DNA from: S5-A14a sp050908895
Lineage (GTDB): Bacteria > Bacillota > Clostridia > Peptostreptococcales > Anaerovoracaceae
Assembly (NCBI GenBank): GCA_050908895.1
Contig: CP171222.1
Coordinates: 682,001 to 746,000, forward strand
Reading direction: 5' to 3'
DNA: 64,000 nucleotides
Position numbers and translations under genes: made by a program. Below the pieces are notes generated by a model, which saw only the letters and a list, made by a program, of their open reading frames with translations, searched no databases and had not been told where the DNA came from. Shown piece after piece: positions 8,679 through 17,853 of this stretch; the stretch's first letter is position 1; every line of letters begins with the position of its first letter.

Positions 8679-10350
8679 ATCAGGAATAGAAGTTATGCTT
8701 GAACTAATAGTGCTTGTGAAACCGCTTACTATATACATGATAGCAGCTATTGTTCTAGGTCTTTTGGGATACTTATCTGCAACTTTTATAACCATTCTTG
8801 GAGGATTAGCCATTACCTCATTGCTAGGCTTAACGAAAATCTTGAACTTAAAAATAATTTTTATTTTTCTTGGGATTTTCGGTGTTATGAGGGGAATTTT
8901 TAGATATGGAGAACAAGAATGTAACCATTATATAGCTTTTAAATTACTTGCTTTAATTAGAAACAAAATATTTGTTGCGCTTAGAACTTTGTGTCCGGCT
9001 AAACTTGAGACAAGAGATAAAGGTGACTTGGTAGCTGTTATAACTTCAGATATTGAATTGCTGGAGGTGTTCTATGCTCATACTATATCTCCGACGGCTA
9101 TAGCTATTTTATTTTCTATAATTATGGTAGTTTTTATAGGTAGCTATCATTTTGTACTAGGAATTATTACTGCGGCTTCATATGTAGTAATAGGTATTGT
9201 TCTACCTCATTTAACATCAAAAAAAAGTGGGGATATAGGGGCAAACTTAAGGAATAAATCCGGGGCACTTTCAGCAAAATTGCTGGATAATCTAAGAGGA
9301 TTATCTGAAATAATACAGTATAATCAGGGAGAAAGTAAGCTTAATGAAATTAACAGAATATCGGATGAGTTATCAGTAGAGGAAAGCAAGTATAAGGGAA
9401 TAATCGGCGAGTGTGTGGCTTTAACTAATAGTGGAATTTTAACTTGTAATTTATTAATGATTATTGTTACAATCATCTTGTATAATTCAGGGAAAGTTGA
9501 TTTTACAGGGATTATAATACCAACAATTGCTTTGATGAGTTCCTTTGGCCCTTGCATAGCACTGGCAAATCTTGGTGGAACCTTGCAGACAACCTTTGCT
9601 GCCGGCAATAGAGTTTTAAATATTTTAGAAGAAAAACCACAGACACCGGAGGTTAGTGGGAAAAAAGTTATCAAATTTGATGGAGCTTGCTTTAAAAATG
9701 TTGATTTTTCATATAAAGGAGATGAATCCATAGGAATAATTCAGGGTGTATATTTGAATATACCCAAAGATTCAGCCATTGGTCTGGTTGGGAAAAGTGG
9801 CAGTGGAAAGTCAACTATACTAAAGTTACTGATGCGATTTTGGGATACATCAGCAGGTCAAATTGAAATTAGCAAGAAAAACATTACGGAAATTAATACT
9901 GAGGATTTGAGGAATATGGAGAGCTATGTGACTCAAGAAACCTATATATTTAGAGATACAATTAAAAATAATATAAAAATTGCTAAGCTTGATGCGATGG
10001 ATGAAGAAATCGTTACAGCGTGTAAGAAAGCTTCAATTCATGACTTTATAGTAACCTTACCAAATGGATATGATAGTCAAATCGGAGAACTCGGAGCTAC
10101 TTTGTCAGGAGGAGAAAAACAAAGGATTGGGCTTGCAAGGGCATTCTTACATGATGCATCTCTGATGCTTCTTGATGAACCAACAAGCAACCTGGACACT
10201 ATAAATGAATCAATAATTTTAAAATCGTTGTATAAAGAAAAACAAGGTAAAACTATTATTATGGTTTCTCATAGAGGTTCTACCATGAAGATCGTTGATA
10301 AGATTTATTCTGTAACGGATTTATCTGAAACAGGAAATCGGTCAAGTTAA
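8668..10350 (+). CDS. ABC exporter, fused permease and ATPase, CydC-like
   Basis: A 560-residue partner of the preceding gene, overlapping it by 11 bp; AAGAGGTGA precedes ATG 8668. Membrane helices occupy about residues 15-290. Walker A GLVGKSGSGKST has its Lys at 381, the signature is LSGGEKQRIG and Walker B LMLLDEPTSNLD. Both halves keep intact catalytic glutamates, unlike many heterodimeric exporters where one site is degenerate. The pairing and CydD/CydC-like order suggest export of a thiol, amino acid or peptide across the cytoplasmic membrane. Confidence 0.88.
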   Translation: MRNRSGIEVMLELIVLVKPLTIYMIAAIVLGLLGYLSATFITILGGLAITSLLGLTKILNLKIIFIFLGIFGVMRGIFRYGEQECNHYIAFKLLALIRNKIFVALRTLCPAKLETRDKGDLVAVITSDIELLEVFYAHTISPTAIAILFSIIMVVFIGSYHFVLGIITAASYVVIGIVLPHLTSKKSGDIGANLRNKSGALSAKLLDNLRGLSEIIQYNQGESKLNEINRISDELSVEESKYKGIIGECVALTNSGILTCNLLMIIVTIILYNSGKVDFTGIIIPTIALMSSFGPCIALANLGGTLQTTFAAGNRVLNILEEKPQTPEVSGKKVIKFDGACFKNVDFSYKGDESIGIIQGVYLNIPKDSAIGLVGKSGSGKSTILKLLMRFWDTSAGQIEISKKNITEINTEDLRNMESYVTQETYIFRDTIKNNIKIAKLDAMDEEIVTACKKASIHDFIVTLPNGYDSQIGELGATLSGGEKQRIGLARAFLHDASLMLLDEPTSNLDTINESIILKSLYKEKQGKTIIMVSHRGSTMKIVDKIYSVTDLSETGNRSS

Positions 10351-10475
10351 AGAAACAAAGGAGATAAGGAGATGATGGAATTATTAAAGCTAAAAAAACA
10401 ACAGGTGCAATAAATTTAAAAAAGTTTATATATATTTTTATTGGTTGCATCAGCCTTGTACTGGGAATAGTTGGC

Positions 10476-10793
10476 ATGTTTCTTCCTTTTTTACCTACGG
10501 TACCGTTTCTTCTTTTGACATTGGTTTGTTTTGCTAAAGGTTCTGAAAGACTCCATAAATGGTTTGTTGATACGAATATGTATAAGAAAAATTTGGATTC
10601 TTTTGCAAAAAAGAGGGGAATAACATTGCAAGCAAAAATTAGAGTTTTGATAAGTATAACCCTCTTGATGGGAGTTGGATTTATAATGATGCATAAGACG
10701 ACATATGGTAGGATAATTTTGGGTATAGTTTGGGTTATTCATGTAATCTATTTTTGCTTTTGCATAAAGACAGTATCTCACAAAGAAAAATAA
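10476..10793 (+). CDS. DUF454 (YbaN-like) membrane protein, N-terminus frameshifted or non-canonical start
   Basis: The 105 residues from ATG 10476 carry the DUF454 core FLPFLPTVPFLLL, a soluble loop and two C-terminal helices. The family normally begins ~25 residues earlier with a helix, and the in-frame upstream sequence does encode one (KKFIYIFIGCISLVLGIVG), but no ATG, GTG or TTG occurs in that frame. A strong AAGGAG and ATGATG (10372-10377) sit in another frame and give only a 13-codon peptide ending at 10413. One missing base near 10378 would explain this; ATT initiation or translation from 10476 are alternatives. Same strand as the ABC pair. Confidence 0.6.
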   Translation: MFLPFLPTVPFLLLTLVCFAKGSERLHKWFVDTNMYKKNLDSFAKKRGITLQAKIRVLISITLLMGVGFIMMHKTTYGRIILGIVWVIHVIYFCFCIKTVSHKEK

Positions 10794-10818
10794 AAAATAG
10801 TTTAGGTATATTAAGGTC

Positions 10819-10847
10819 TTGAAATAGTTATTAGTGTAATATATACT
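10819..10847 (+). promoter_or_regulatory. Sigma-70-type promoter upstream of the winged-helix gene
   Basis: TTGAAA, 17-bp spacer, TATACT. The predicted leader to the ATG at 10974 is about 120 bases. Confidence 0.6.
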
Positions 10848-10973
10848 GTCAAGATGCAAGCGTAAGCTAACTGCTATGTTGCTATGATTTATATATAAAA
10901 CTTGAATAATCCAATTCTGGAAAAGGAAACTGATACTTAAATAAATTTGATAAAGGGGGTGTAATTTCTAATT

Positions 10974-11804
10974 ATGTCTGAAAATGCTCAATTTCTAAAG
11001 ATGAGAATCCTTTGTAGACTTTTAAGGATATCAAAATCTGATGCGACCGTTACCTACATGGCAAAGTCATTTTCTGTGGAGAAGTACTCTATTTCCAGGG
11101 CTTTGTCAGCCCTGGAAAAGGAAGGACTTTTATATAGAGAAAACAGATTAGCCATGCTGACACACAGAGGTCATTATGTTGCAGAAAAATTTGCGGAGAG
11201 AATGGAGATTGCTACAAATTACCTTATATATGAAGGCATACCTGAAGCACAGGTAATGAAAGATGCTATGTACATATCTATGTTTTTTTCGGATGAAGCC
11301 TTTAATGCTATAAGGAAGATAGAAGAACGATACAGAATTAAACATGCGCTGAACAATGTAAAAAAATTTTATGGGGATGAACTGTGCAAAAGCTTAAGAG
11401 ATGGAGACTACAATCTGCCTTTTATGATCTACCGCACAAATATGAAGGATGGTAATAATATTTCCATGGCAAACAATGGATTTCAACATCCTTGCATACT
11501 GAGCATAAAAAACGGATTTGGAACTGTAATTTTACGAGCACAAGAAGTATCCTCAAAATCTGCTTTATCTAAAAAACTTATGAAAGGTAAAGTAGAAAGT
11601 TTTAAGTATTTTTATATTGATAAATTTTACGAAGTTGAAAAAAACGGGAATTTACTAGTAATGCCCGCCTCAGCTTTGCATTTTATTAACTTGGGTAGAA
11701 ATTCAGACAAGATTTTATATGGAAGTGTAGCTATTAAGTTAACTTGTAGTGTGGGCTCCCTTCATATGCCGGAGAGTACAGCAATCCTTACATTGCAAAT
11801 TTGA
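10974..11804 (+). CDS. Winged-helix (MarR/DtxR-like) DNA-binding protein
   Basis: A 276-residue protein whose first ~75 residues form a winged helix-turn-helix (SDATVTYMAKSFSVEKYSIS, then RALSALEKEGLL and a wing ending in LTHRGHYVAEKF), resembling MarR/DtxR regulators. The remaining ~200 residues are not recognised and could bind a ligand. An AAAGGGGGTG ribosome site lies 9-18 bases before ATG 10974. It has its own promoter. Which genes it controls is not visible; the ABC pair upstream and the lipoprotein downstream are the nearest candidates. Confidence 0.65.
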   Translation: MSENAQFLKMRILCRLLRISKSDATVTYMAKSFSVEKYSISRALSALEKEGLLYRENRLAMLTHRGHYVAEKFAERMEIATNYLIYEGIPEAQVMKDAMYISMFFSDEAFNAIRKIEERYRIKHALNNVKKFYGDELCKSLRDGDYNLPFMIYRTNMKDGNNISMANNGFQHPCILSIKNGFGTVILRAQEVSSKSALSKKLMKGKVESFKYFYIDKFYEVEKNGNLLVMPASALHFINLGRNSDKILYGSVAIKLTCSVGSLHMPESTAILTLQI

Positions 11805-11837
11805 TATAAATTACGAAAATATGAAAAGCCATGCACC

Positions 11838-11866
11838 TTGCAAGTATGATTTTCATGATGTATAAT
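11838..11866 (+). promoter_or_regulatory. Sigma-70-type promoter of the lipoprotein gene
   Basis: TTGCAA, 17-bp spacer, perfect TATAAT. It lies inside the upstream extension of the open frame and therefore supports the start at 11897. Confidence 0.75.
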
Positions 11867-11896
11867 TTACACATTACTATTAAAGGAGAATACAAA

Positions 11897-12544
11897 ATGA
11901 AGAGAAATTTAAAAAAGCTTTTAGGGCTAGTTATGATATTGACATTAGGGATTTCAATGGTTGGGTGTGGTGCAAATCCTAAGACTCCGGAAGGAACTGT
12001 GAAAACTGCACTGGATAAACTTTATAAAGGTGATTCAGTAGTTTGGAAGGAAATTATTATCGGTAAAAAATTATCTGCTGAAGAAAAAAAACAGCTAAAG
12101 GAACGTGAGAAAAAAGATAAAGACCCACAATTTGAAAAAATTAAAGAATTTAAATATAAGGTTTTAGAATCAAAGAAATCTAAAGATAGTAAATCGGTTG
12201 ATGTTAAGGTGGAATTTGAAACCTATGATTTCGTAAAGGCTCATAAAGATATGCAAGAGTATTTTATGAAAAATCAGAGCAAGCTTGCTAAACTCAACGA
12301 AAAAGATTTAAAGAAAACAATAGATGAACAAGTTGCAAAGAACTTGAAAAAAGCTAAAAAAGTAAAGAATAAGTCCATTATCCATACTGAACTTGACAAG
12401 AAATCTAAAGAATATAAAGTTGTAAACCTAGATTCTAATATTGAATTCCAGAATGCAATTACCGGGGGCCTTGTAAAATATAAGATTGAGCAAACAAAAA
12501 AGTATCAGCAACAAATCCAAAAAAACGGAGGAACTAACGAATAA
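11897..12544 (+). CDS. Lysine-rich lipoprotein (DUF5105/DUF4878-like)
   Basis: A 215-residue predicted lipoprotein. The signal peptide has a basic N-terminus, a hydrophobic core and a lipobox SMVGC near residues 20-24, so mature protein starts at Cys24. The segment NPKTPEGTVKTALDKLYKGD resembles the start of DUF5105/DUF4878-type NTF2-like lipoproteins. The rest is rich in Lys and Glu and predicted soluble outside the membrane. ATG 11897 has AAAGGAG upstream and a promoter at 11838-11866. Function unknown. Confidence 0.72.
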   Translation: MKRNLKKLLGLVMILTLGISMVGCGANPKTPEGTVKTALDKLYKGDSVVWKEIIIGKKLSAEEKKQLKEREKKDKDPQFEKIKEFKYKVLESKKSKDSKSVDVKVEFETYDFVKAHKDMQEYFMKNQSKLAKLNEKDLKKTIDEQVAKNLKKAKKVKNKSIIHTELDKKSKEYKVVNLDSNIEFQNAITGGLVKYKIEQTKKYQQQIQKNGGTNE

Positions 12545-12608
12545 TTTTTTGAACATTAGTAAAAATGATTATTTAATGTTGCGAATTATAAGTAAATATG
12601 AAAACAAG

Positions 12609-12649
12609 TATGGTGAGCATATTGATTGATGTGCAAGCCATATTTTTTT
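12609..12649 (+). terminator. Intrinsic terminator after the lipoprotein gene
   Basis: Imperfect stem TATGG-T-GAGCAT / ATGTGCAAG-CCATA followed by seven T residues. Confidence 0.65.
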
Positions 12650-12653
12650 AAGG

Positions 12654-12682
12654 TTGACATTGTATATCAGCAGGAGTACACT
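12654..12682 (+). promoter_or_regulatory. Promoter of the PFOR gene
   Basis: Perfect TTGACA, 17-bp spacer and TACACT (4 of 6 matches). It starts 4 bp after the upstream terminator's T-run, 57 bp before the GTG start of the PFOR gene. Confidence 0.7.
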
Positions 12683-12738
12683 TAAACTGATGTATTGTAT
12701 TAATAATATTTAAGTATAAACAAAGGAAGGTGAATCCA

Positions 12739-15700
12739 GTGAGAAATTTAAAAACAATGGATGGTAACACAGCTGCAGCACACGTTGCATATGCATTCTC
12801 CGAAGTAGCAGCTATCTATCCAATCACACCATCATCCCCTATGGCGGAGAGCATGGACGAATGGGCATCTGATGATCGAAAAAACATTTTTGGTGAGAAG
12901 GTTAACATTATCGAGATGCAGTCAGAGGGGGGTGCAGCAGGTGCAGTACATGGAGCAGCAAGTACAGGTGCCTTTACATCTACATTCACAGCATCTCAAG
13001 GACTTCTTTTAATGATTCCTAACATGTACAAATTGGCAGCAGAAATGTCACCGGTCGTATTCCACGTCGCAGCCAGAGCAATTGCTACACATGCGCTGTC
13101 AATTTTCGGAGATCATTCTGATGTTATGGCGGCAAGACAAACAGGCTTTGCTATGCTTGCATCTAACAGTGTGCAGCAAGTAATGGATCTATCTGCAGTT
13201 GCCCATCTTGCAACTATAAATGGAAGCTTGCCAACACTTCACTTCTTTGATGGATTTAGAACATCACATGAACAGCAGAAGATTGAAGTTTGGGATTATG
13301 ATGAGTTAAAAGGAATGGTTGATTGGGATGCTGTTAGGAGAAGAAGAGAAGCAGCATTGAATCCGGAGCACGGGATTGCCATGGGATCCGCAGAGCAGCC
13401 GGAAACCTTCTTTCAGCATAGAGAAGCATGCAATCCAATTTATAGAGATGCAGTGGATGTGTTCATTGAATCAATGAATATGGTCAATGAAAAACTGGGA
13501 ACTAATTATAAGCCTTTCAATTATTATGGTGCAGAAGATGCAACAGAAATTATTGTTTCGATGGGTTCTGTATGTGATGCTACAGAAGAAGTAGTAGATT
13601 ACATGAATGCAAAGGGTAATAAGGTTGGATTAGTTGAGGTTCACCTATATAGACCGTTCTCAATTAAACATTTAGTAGCAGAGATTCCTTCTACAGTGAA
13701 GAAAATAGCAGTTCTGGATAGATGTAAGGAACCTGGTTCAATTGGAGAACCTTTATATTTAGATGTTGTCAGAGCTTTAAGAGGAACAGAATTCGAAAAA
13801 TGTACAATTACAGGTGGTAGATATGGTTTAGGATCAAAAGATGTTCAGCCATCAGACGTATTGGCAGTATACGAAGATCTACAGAAAGATGCACCAAAAC
13901 CTGAGTTTACAATCTCAATTGTAGACGATGTTACAAACTTATCACTAAAAGCGAGTGAACAGCCTGTAACAGTACCTAAGGGAACAATTTCATGTAAATT
14001 CTGGGGCCTTGGATCTGATGGTACAGTTGGAGCTAATAAGAATTCAGTTAAGATTATCGGTGACCATACAAATAAGTTTGCTCAAGCATACTTCCAATAT
14101 GATTCAAAGAAATCAGGCGGTATCACAATTTCTCACCTAAGATTTGGAGATCACCCAATCAAATCTACTTACTACGTTAAGCAGGCCAACTTTGTAGCAT
14201 GTCACCAGCAGTCATACATGCATAGATATGACATAGTTCAGGATGTATTACCAGGAGGATACTTCCTACTTAACACAACTTGGAGCGATGAAGAAATTGA
14301 AGAAATGATTCCTGGAAATGTTAAGAGATATATAGCAAATAACGATATTAAATTCTATACCTGTAATGCTGTAGATATTGCAGAAAAAATTGGATTGGGA
14401 GTTATGAGAACTAACACAGTTCTTCAGGCTGCATTCTTTAAGCTTGCAGATATAATTCCTATTGATAAGGCAGCAGAGTACATGAAGGATGCAATTGTTA
14501 AAACTTACGGACGTAAGGGGGAAAATATTGTAAACATGAACAAAGCGGCTGTTGATGCAGGCATCAAATACGTTAAGGAGTTCAAGGTTCCTGAAAGCTG
14601 GAAAACCGCAGAGGGCGAAATGTGCTTCCCGGTTCCAGAAGGAAAGACCCCGGAACTAACAAAATATCTAAATGAAATTATGGTGCCTTCAAATGCTATG
14701 AGAGGTGATGATCTTCCGGTATCTGCATTCCTAGATTATGTAAGAGGAGATGCACCGGCAGGAACATCTTTACATGAAAAGAGAGAAATTGCTCAGAGAA
14801 TTCCTGTATGGAAACCTGAAAACTGTATTCAGTGTAACCGATGTGCATATGTATGTCCTCACGCTGTAATCAGAGCATTTGGAATGAGTGAAGAAGATGG
14901 TAAGAAAATCGGTAATCAGGCACTTGACATGATGGGAGCTAAGGATGGACAGAAGTTCACAATTGCAATTTCATCTATGGATTGTACTGGATGTGGATCT
15001 TGTGCATCAACATGTCCAGCTAAAAATAAGGCACTGGAAATGGTACCGGTTACCCCAGAGCTAATGAGAGATACTCAGAAGAAATATAACACGGTGTTCT
15101 ATGATACAGAAAGAGTTGGTGTACCATTTAAGCCGGATAGTCTAAAAGGGTCTCAATTCCTACAGCCACTACTAGAGTTCTCGGGAGCTTGCCCGGGCTG
15201 TGGAGAAACACCATATGCAAGACTTGTGACTCAGTTGTTTGGCGATAGAATGTTCATTGCTAATGCAACAGGATGTTCTTCGATTTGGGGATTCAGTGCT
15301 CCTGCAACTCCATATACAACCAATGAAGATGGTTGTGGACCGGCATGGGCTAACTCACTGTTTGAGGACAATGCTGAATTCGGTCTGGGTATGCACTTAG
15401 GTATGAAGACTAGAAGAGAACAAGTTAAGACAGCAGTTGAAAAACTTGCTGAAAAACATGCTGATTTCAAAGAAATTGCTCAGAACTGGATAAGCAATAT
15501 GTATGATGGTGATGAATCTAAAGTAGCATCTAAGGCTTTGGTAGCAGCTCTTGATTCTATGAATGACAATGAAGAAGAAGTTAAATTCTTAAAGGATAAT
15601 ACAGAACTTCTAGTTAAACCGTCAGTTTGGATATTCGGAGGTGACGGATGGGCTTATGACATCGGTTACGGTGGACTTGACCACGTTATCGCATCTGGAG

Positions 15701-16341
15701 AAGATGTAAACATAATGGTTTTCGATACAGAAGTTTATTCAAATACTGGTGGACAGAGCTCCAAATCAACTCCAATGGGTGCAGTTGCTAAGTTTGCTGC
15801 ATCAGGTAAGGCCGTTAAAAAGAAAGATCTTGCTCAGATTGCTATGGCATATGGTTATGTATATGTTGCGCAGATTGGTATGGGTGCAGATATGAATCAG
15901 ACACTTAAGGCAATCAAGGAAGCAGAAGCATATAAGGGACCGTCTCTAATCATTGCTTATGCACCATGTATCAACCATGGCATTAATCTTTCAAACGCAC
16001 AGGGAATCATCAAAGATGCAGTAGACGTAGGATACTGGAACTTATTAAGATTTAATCCTGATTTAGCAGCTGAAGGTAAGAACCCACTTAAGGTTGACAG
16101 CAAAGAACCGAAGCCGGAAGGATACAAGGACTTCTTGTTAAGTGAAGTTAGATATAGTTCATTAACAAGAAAATTCCCAGGCAGAGCCGAAGAGTTGTTT
16201 GAGAAGAACGAGGAAGATGCACTCCGTCGTTATGAGCTTTTAAAGGAATTGGAAAAGACCTATGCCGTAGCTGCAGATTCAGTTCCAACAGCAGCAGATG
16301 TTACTGATAAGAGAGATCCAAGTGACCCACCTAAACAGTAG
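12739..16341 (+). CDS. nifJ: Pyruvate:ferredoxin (flavodoxin) oxidoreductase
   Basis: A 1200-residue single-chain PFOR that converts pyruvate and CoA to acetyl-CoA and CO2 while reducing ferredoxin, the core of clostridial energy metabolism. The N-terminus carries MDGNTAAAHVAYAFSE and YPITPSSPMAE. Two [4Fe-4S] motifs follow (CIQCNRCAYVCP from C696, CTGCGSCASTCP from C749). The proximal-cluster cysteines are in CPGCGE (near 818) and ATGCSS, and the TPP site is GDGWAYDIGYGG (near 968). I prefer GTG 12739, spaced 8 bases from AAAGGAAGG; an in-frame GTG at 12730 overlaps that site. Codon use is tighter than in neighbours, as for a highly expressed gene. Confidence 0.97.
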   Translation: MRNLKTMDGNTAAAHVAYAFSEVAAIYPITPSSPMAESMDEWASDDRKNIFGEKVNIIEMQSEGGAAGAVHGAASTGAFTSTFTASQGLLLMIPNMYKLAAEMSPVVFHVAARAIATHALSIFGDHSDVMAARQTGFAMLASNSVQQVMDLSAVAHLATINGSLPTLHFFDGFRTSHEQQKIEVWDYDELKGMVDWDAVRRRREAALNPEHGIAMGSAEQPETFFQHREACNPIYRDAVDVFIESMNMVNEKLGTNYKPFNYYGAEDATEIIVSMGSVCDATEEVVDYMNAKGNKVGLVEVHLYRPFSIKHLVAEIPSTVKKIAVLDRCKEPGSIGEPLYLDVVRALRGTEFEKCTITGGRYGLGSKDVQPSDVLAVYEDLQKDAPKPEFTISIVDDVTNLSLKASEQPVTVPKGTISCKFWGLGSDGTVGANKNSVKIIGDHTNKFAQAYFQYDSKKSGGITISHLRFGDHPIKSTYYVKQANFVACHQQSYMHRYDIVQDVLPGGYFLLNTTWSDEEIEEMIPGNVKRYIANNDIKFYTCNAVDIAEKIGLGVMRTNTVLQAAFFKLADIIPIDKAAEYMKDAIVKTYGRKGENIVNMNKAAVDAGIKYVKEFKVPESWKTAEGEMCFPVPEGKTPELTKYLNEIMVPSNAMRGDDLPVSAFLDYVRGDAPAGTSLHEKREIAQRIPVWKPENCIQCNRCAYVCPHAVIRAFGMSEEDGKKIGNQALDMMGAKDGQKFTIAISSMDCTGCGSCASTCPAKNKALEMVPVTPELMRDTQKKYNTVFYDTERVGVPFKPDSLKGSQFLQPLLEFSGACPGCGETPYARLVTQLFGDRMFIANATGCSSIWGFSAPATPYTTNEDGCGPAWANSLFEDNAEFGLGMHLGMKTRREQVKTAVEKLAEKHADFKEIAQNWISNMYDGDESKVASKALVAALDSMNDNEEEVKFLKDNTELLVKPSVWIFGGDGWAYDIGYGGLDHVIASGEDVNIMVFDTEVYSNTGGQSSKSTPMGAVAKFAASGKAVKKKDLAQIAMAYGYVYVAQIGMGADMNQTLKAIKEAEAYKGPSLIIAYAPCINHGINLSNAQGIIKDAVDVGYWNLLRFNPDLAAEGKNPLKVDSKEPKPEGYKDFLLSEVRYSSLTRKFPGRAEELFEKNEEDALRRYELLKELEKTYAVAADSVPTAADVTDKRDPSDPPKQ

Positions 16342-16360
16342 TAACAAGATTGATTATTTT

Positions 16361-16385
16361 GAGGATCCCGTAAGGGGTCCTCTTT
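16361..16385 (+). terminator. Intrinsic terminator after PFOR
   Basis: Nine-pair stem GAGGATCCC-GTAA-GGGGTCCTC (one G-U pair) followed by TTT. Confidence 0.75.
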
Positions 16386-16433
16386 AGTTGGTAGAAAATT
16401 TCTTAATTTGATGAAAATTTTAATGCTAAATGA

Positions 16434-16439
16434 TATAAT
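16434..16439 (+). promoter_or_regulatory. Extended -10 promoter of the flavoprotein gene
   Basis: TGATATAAT gives a perfect -10 with an extended TG. No convincing -35 is seen. It lies 34 bp before ATG 16473. Confidence 0.5.
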
Positions 16440-16472
16440 CAATAGTGATAAAATGGACTTGGAGAAACTTAA

Positions 16473-17756
16473 ATGAAAGAAAAAAATCAATATGATGTTA
16501 TAGTTTGTGGAGGCGGACCTGCGGGCATGATGGCAGCAATTTCTGCAAGCTCAGGCAAAAACCGCATTTTGCTTTTAGAAAAAAATGATAAATTAGGTAA
16601 GAAGCTTATAATTACAGGAGCTGGACGTTGTAATGTAACTAATTTATCAACAGTGGATAACATCATTAAGAATACGCCTGGAAACGGAAGATTTTTATAT
16701 AGTGCTTTAGCAAATTGGGATAGCCAAGATATATGGAATTTTTTTAACACAAGAGGTGTAAAATTAAAAGTAGAAGATGAAGATAGAGTTTTTCCAAAAG
16801 ATGATAAATCTGCCACTATTTTAAGATGCCTTGTTAATGAGATGGAGAAAAAAAGTATTGTAATTAAGACTGCATCAAAGGTTAAGGATGTTTTTCATGA
16901 AAATGGACATGTTACGGGATGTATTCTAGATAGTGGAGTAAGTTTTAGATGTAAAAAATTTATTCTTGCTACGGGAGGGCAGTCTTATCCTCAGACCGGA
17001 TCGACAGGTGATGGCTATGAAATTGCCAAAAGTGTTGGGCATTCCATAACCGATAACAGACCCTCTGAAGTTCCTCTAACTTCAAATGAAACTTTCATCA
17101 AGGATGGCAGTTTGATGGGAATAAGCATCAAAGAGACTTATTTTAAAATTTTAGATAATAATGGGAAACTAAGGAGTGGTCAGCAGGGAGACGTTTTGTT
17201 TACTCATTTTGGAATTTCAGGACCGTGTGTTTTAAAAGCAAGTTCTTTTGTTATAGCAAACAAAAAAGGTGTGTTAGAAAATCCATATTTAGCTAGTATA
17301 GATTGCCTTCCTAAGTTTGATGAAAGGGAGATAATTAAGAGTTTTGAAAAGTGGGCAGCAACAGATAGAGAGAAGAAAAATTCACAAAGTTTGAAAAATG
17401 TATTAAGGTCATTCATGCCTGTGTCATTGGCTAAAGTAATCTTAAAGAGGTGTAACTTGGATGATAATTCAAGGATTCGGGACATAAATGAAAAAAATAA
17501 AAAAGCATTAATTGATATGATAAAAAATTTTCCATTAAGAATCACTGGAACATTGCCAATTGAACAAGCTTTCGTCACTTGCGGAGGGATTAATTTAAAA
17601 GAAATCAATCCTAAGACAATGGAGTCTAAGATAATTGATGGATTTTACTCGTGTGGAGAAGTTTTGGACCTGAATGGACATACAGGGGGATATAATATGA
17701 CAATAGCTTTCGTGACCGGACATTTAGCCGGAGAATCAGCTGCCAAAAATTTATAA
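16473..17756 (+). CDS. NAD(P)/FAD-dependent oxidoreductase, BaiN/HI0933 (YhiN) family
   Basis: A 427-residue flavoprotein. The FAD dinucleotide fold is VIVCGGGPAGMMAAISAS near the N-terminus, then GAGRCNVTN, the family motif GGQSYPQTGSTGDGY, and a C-terminal GGYNMTIAFVTGHLAG that closes the FAD site. HI0933-like proteins are widespread in Firmicutes; some (BaiN-like) reduce bile-acid intermediates, but most are uncharacterised. Size and motifs are complete. It is preceded by the PFOR terminator and its own -10, and appears monocistronic. Confidence 0.88.
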   Translation: MKEKNQYDVIVCGGGPAGMMAAISASSGKNRILLLEKNDKLGKKLIITGAGRCNVTNLSTVDNIIKNTPGNGRFLYSALANWDSQDIWNFFNTRGVKLKVEDEDRVFPKDDKSATILRCLVNEMEKKSIVIKTASKVKDVFHENGHVTGCILDSGVSFRCKKFILATGGQSYPQTGSTGDGYEIAKSVGHSITDNRPSEVPLTSNETFIKDGSLMGISIKETYFKILDNNGKLRSGQQGDVLFTHFGISGPCVLKASSFVIANKKGVLENPYLASIDCLPKFDEREIIKSFEKWAATDREKKNSQSLKNVLRSFMPVSLAKVILKRCNLDDNSRIRDINEKNKKALIDMIKNFPLRITGTLPIEQAFVTCGGINLKEINPKTMESKIIDGFYSCGEVLDLNGHTGGYNMTIAFVTGHLAGESAAKNL

Positions 17757-17818
17757 AAATATATTATATTTACTGTAAAAACTTTCATGAAAATAATCCG
17801 GCAATTAATGAATATATC

Positions 17819-17847
17819 TTCAAATATTTATTTAATTATGTTAAAAT
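17819..17847 (+). promoter_or_regulatory. Promoter placing transcription start at or near the ATG
   Basis: TTCAAA, 17-bp spacer, TAAAAT (5 of 6). The -10 ends 6 bases before ATG 17854, so the expected transcription start is the A of the ATG itself. No Shine-Dalgarno precedes that ATG. Confidence 0.5.
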
Positions 17848-17853
17848 CTAGCT

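Noticed and set aside
9324..9731. 135-codon minus-strand frame inside the second ABC exporter gene
   Set aside because: It is antisense to a well-conserved ATPase gene, has no ribosome site and its composition mirrors the sense codons.
10491..10859. 122-codon minus-strand frame over the DUF454 gene
   Set aside because: Antisense shadow; the sense strand has the DUF454 motifs.
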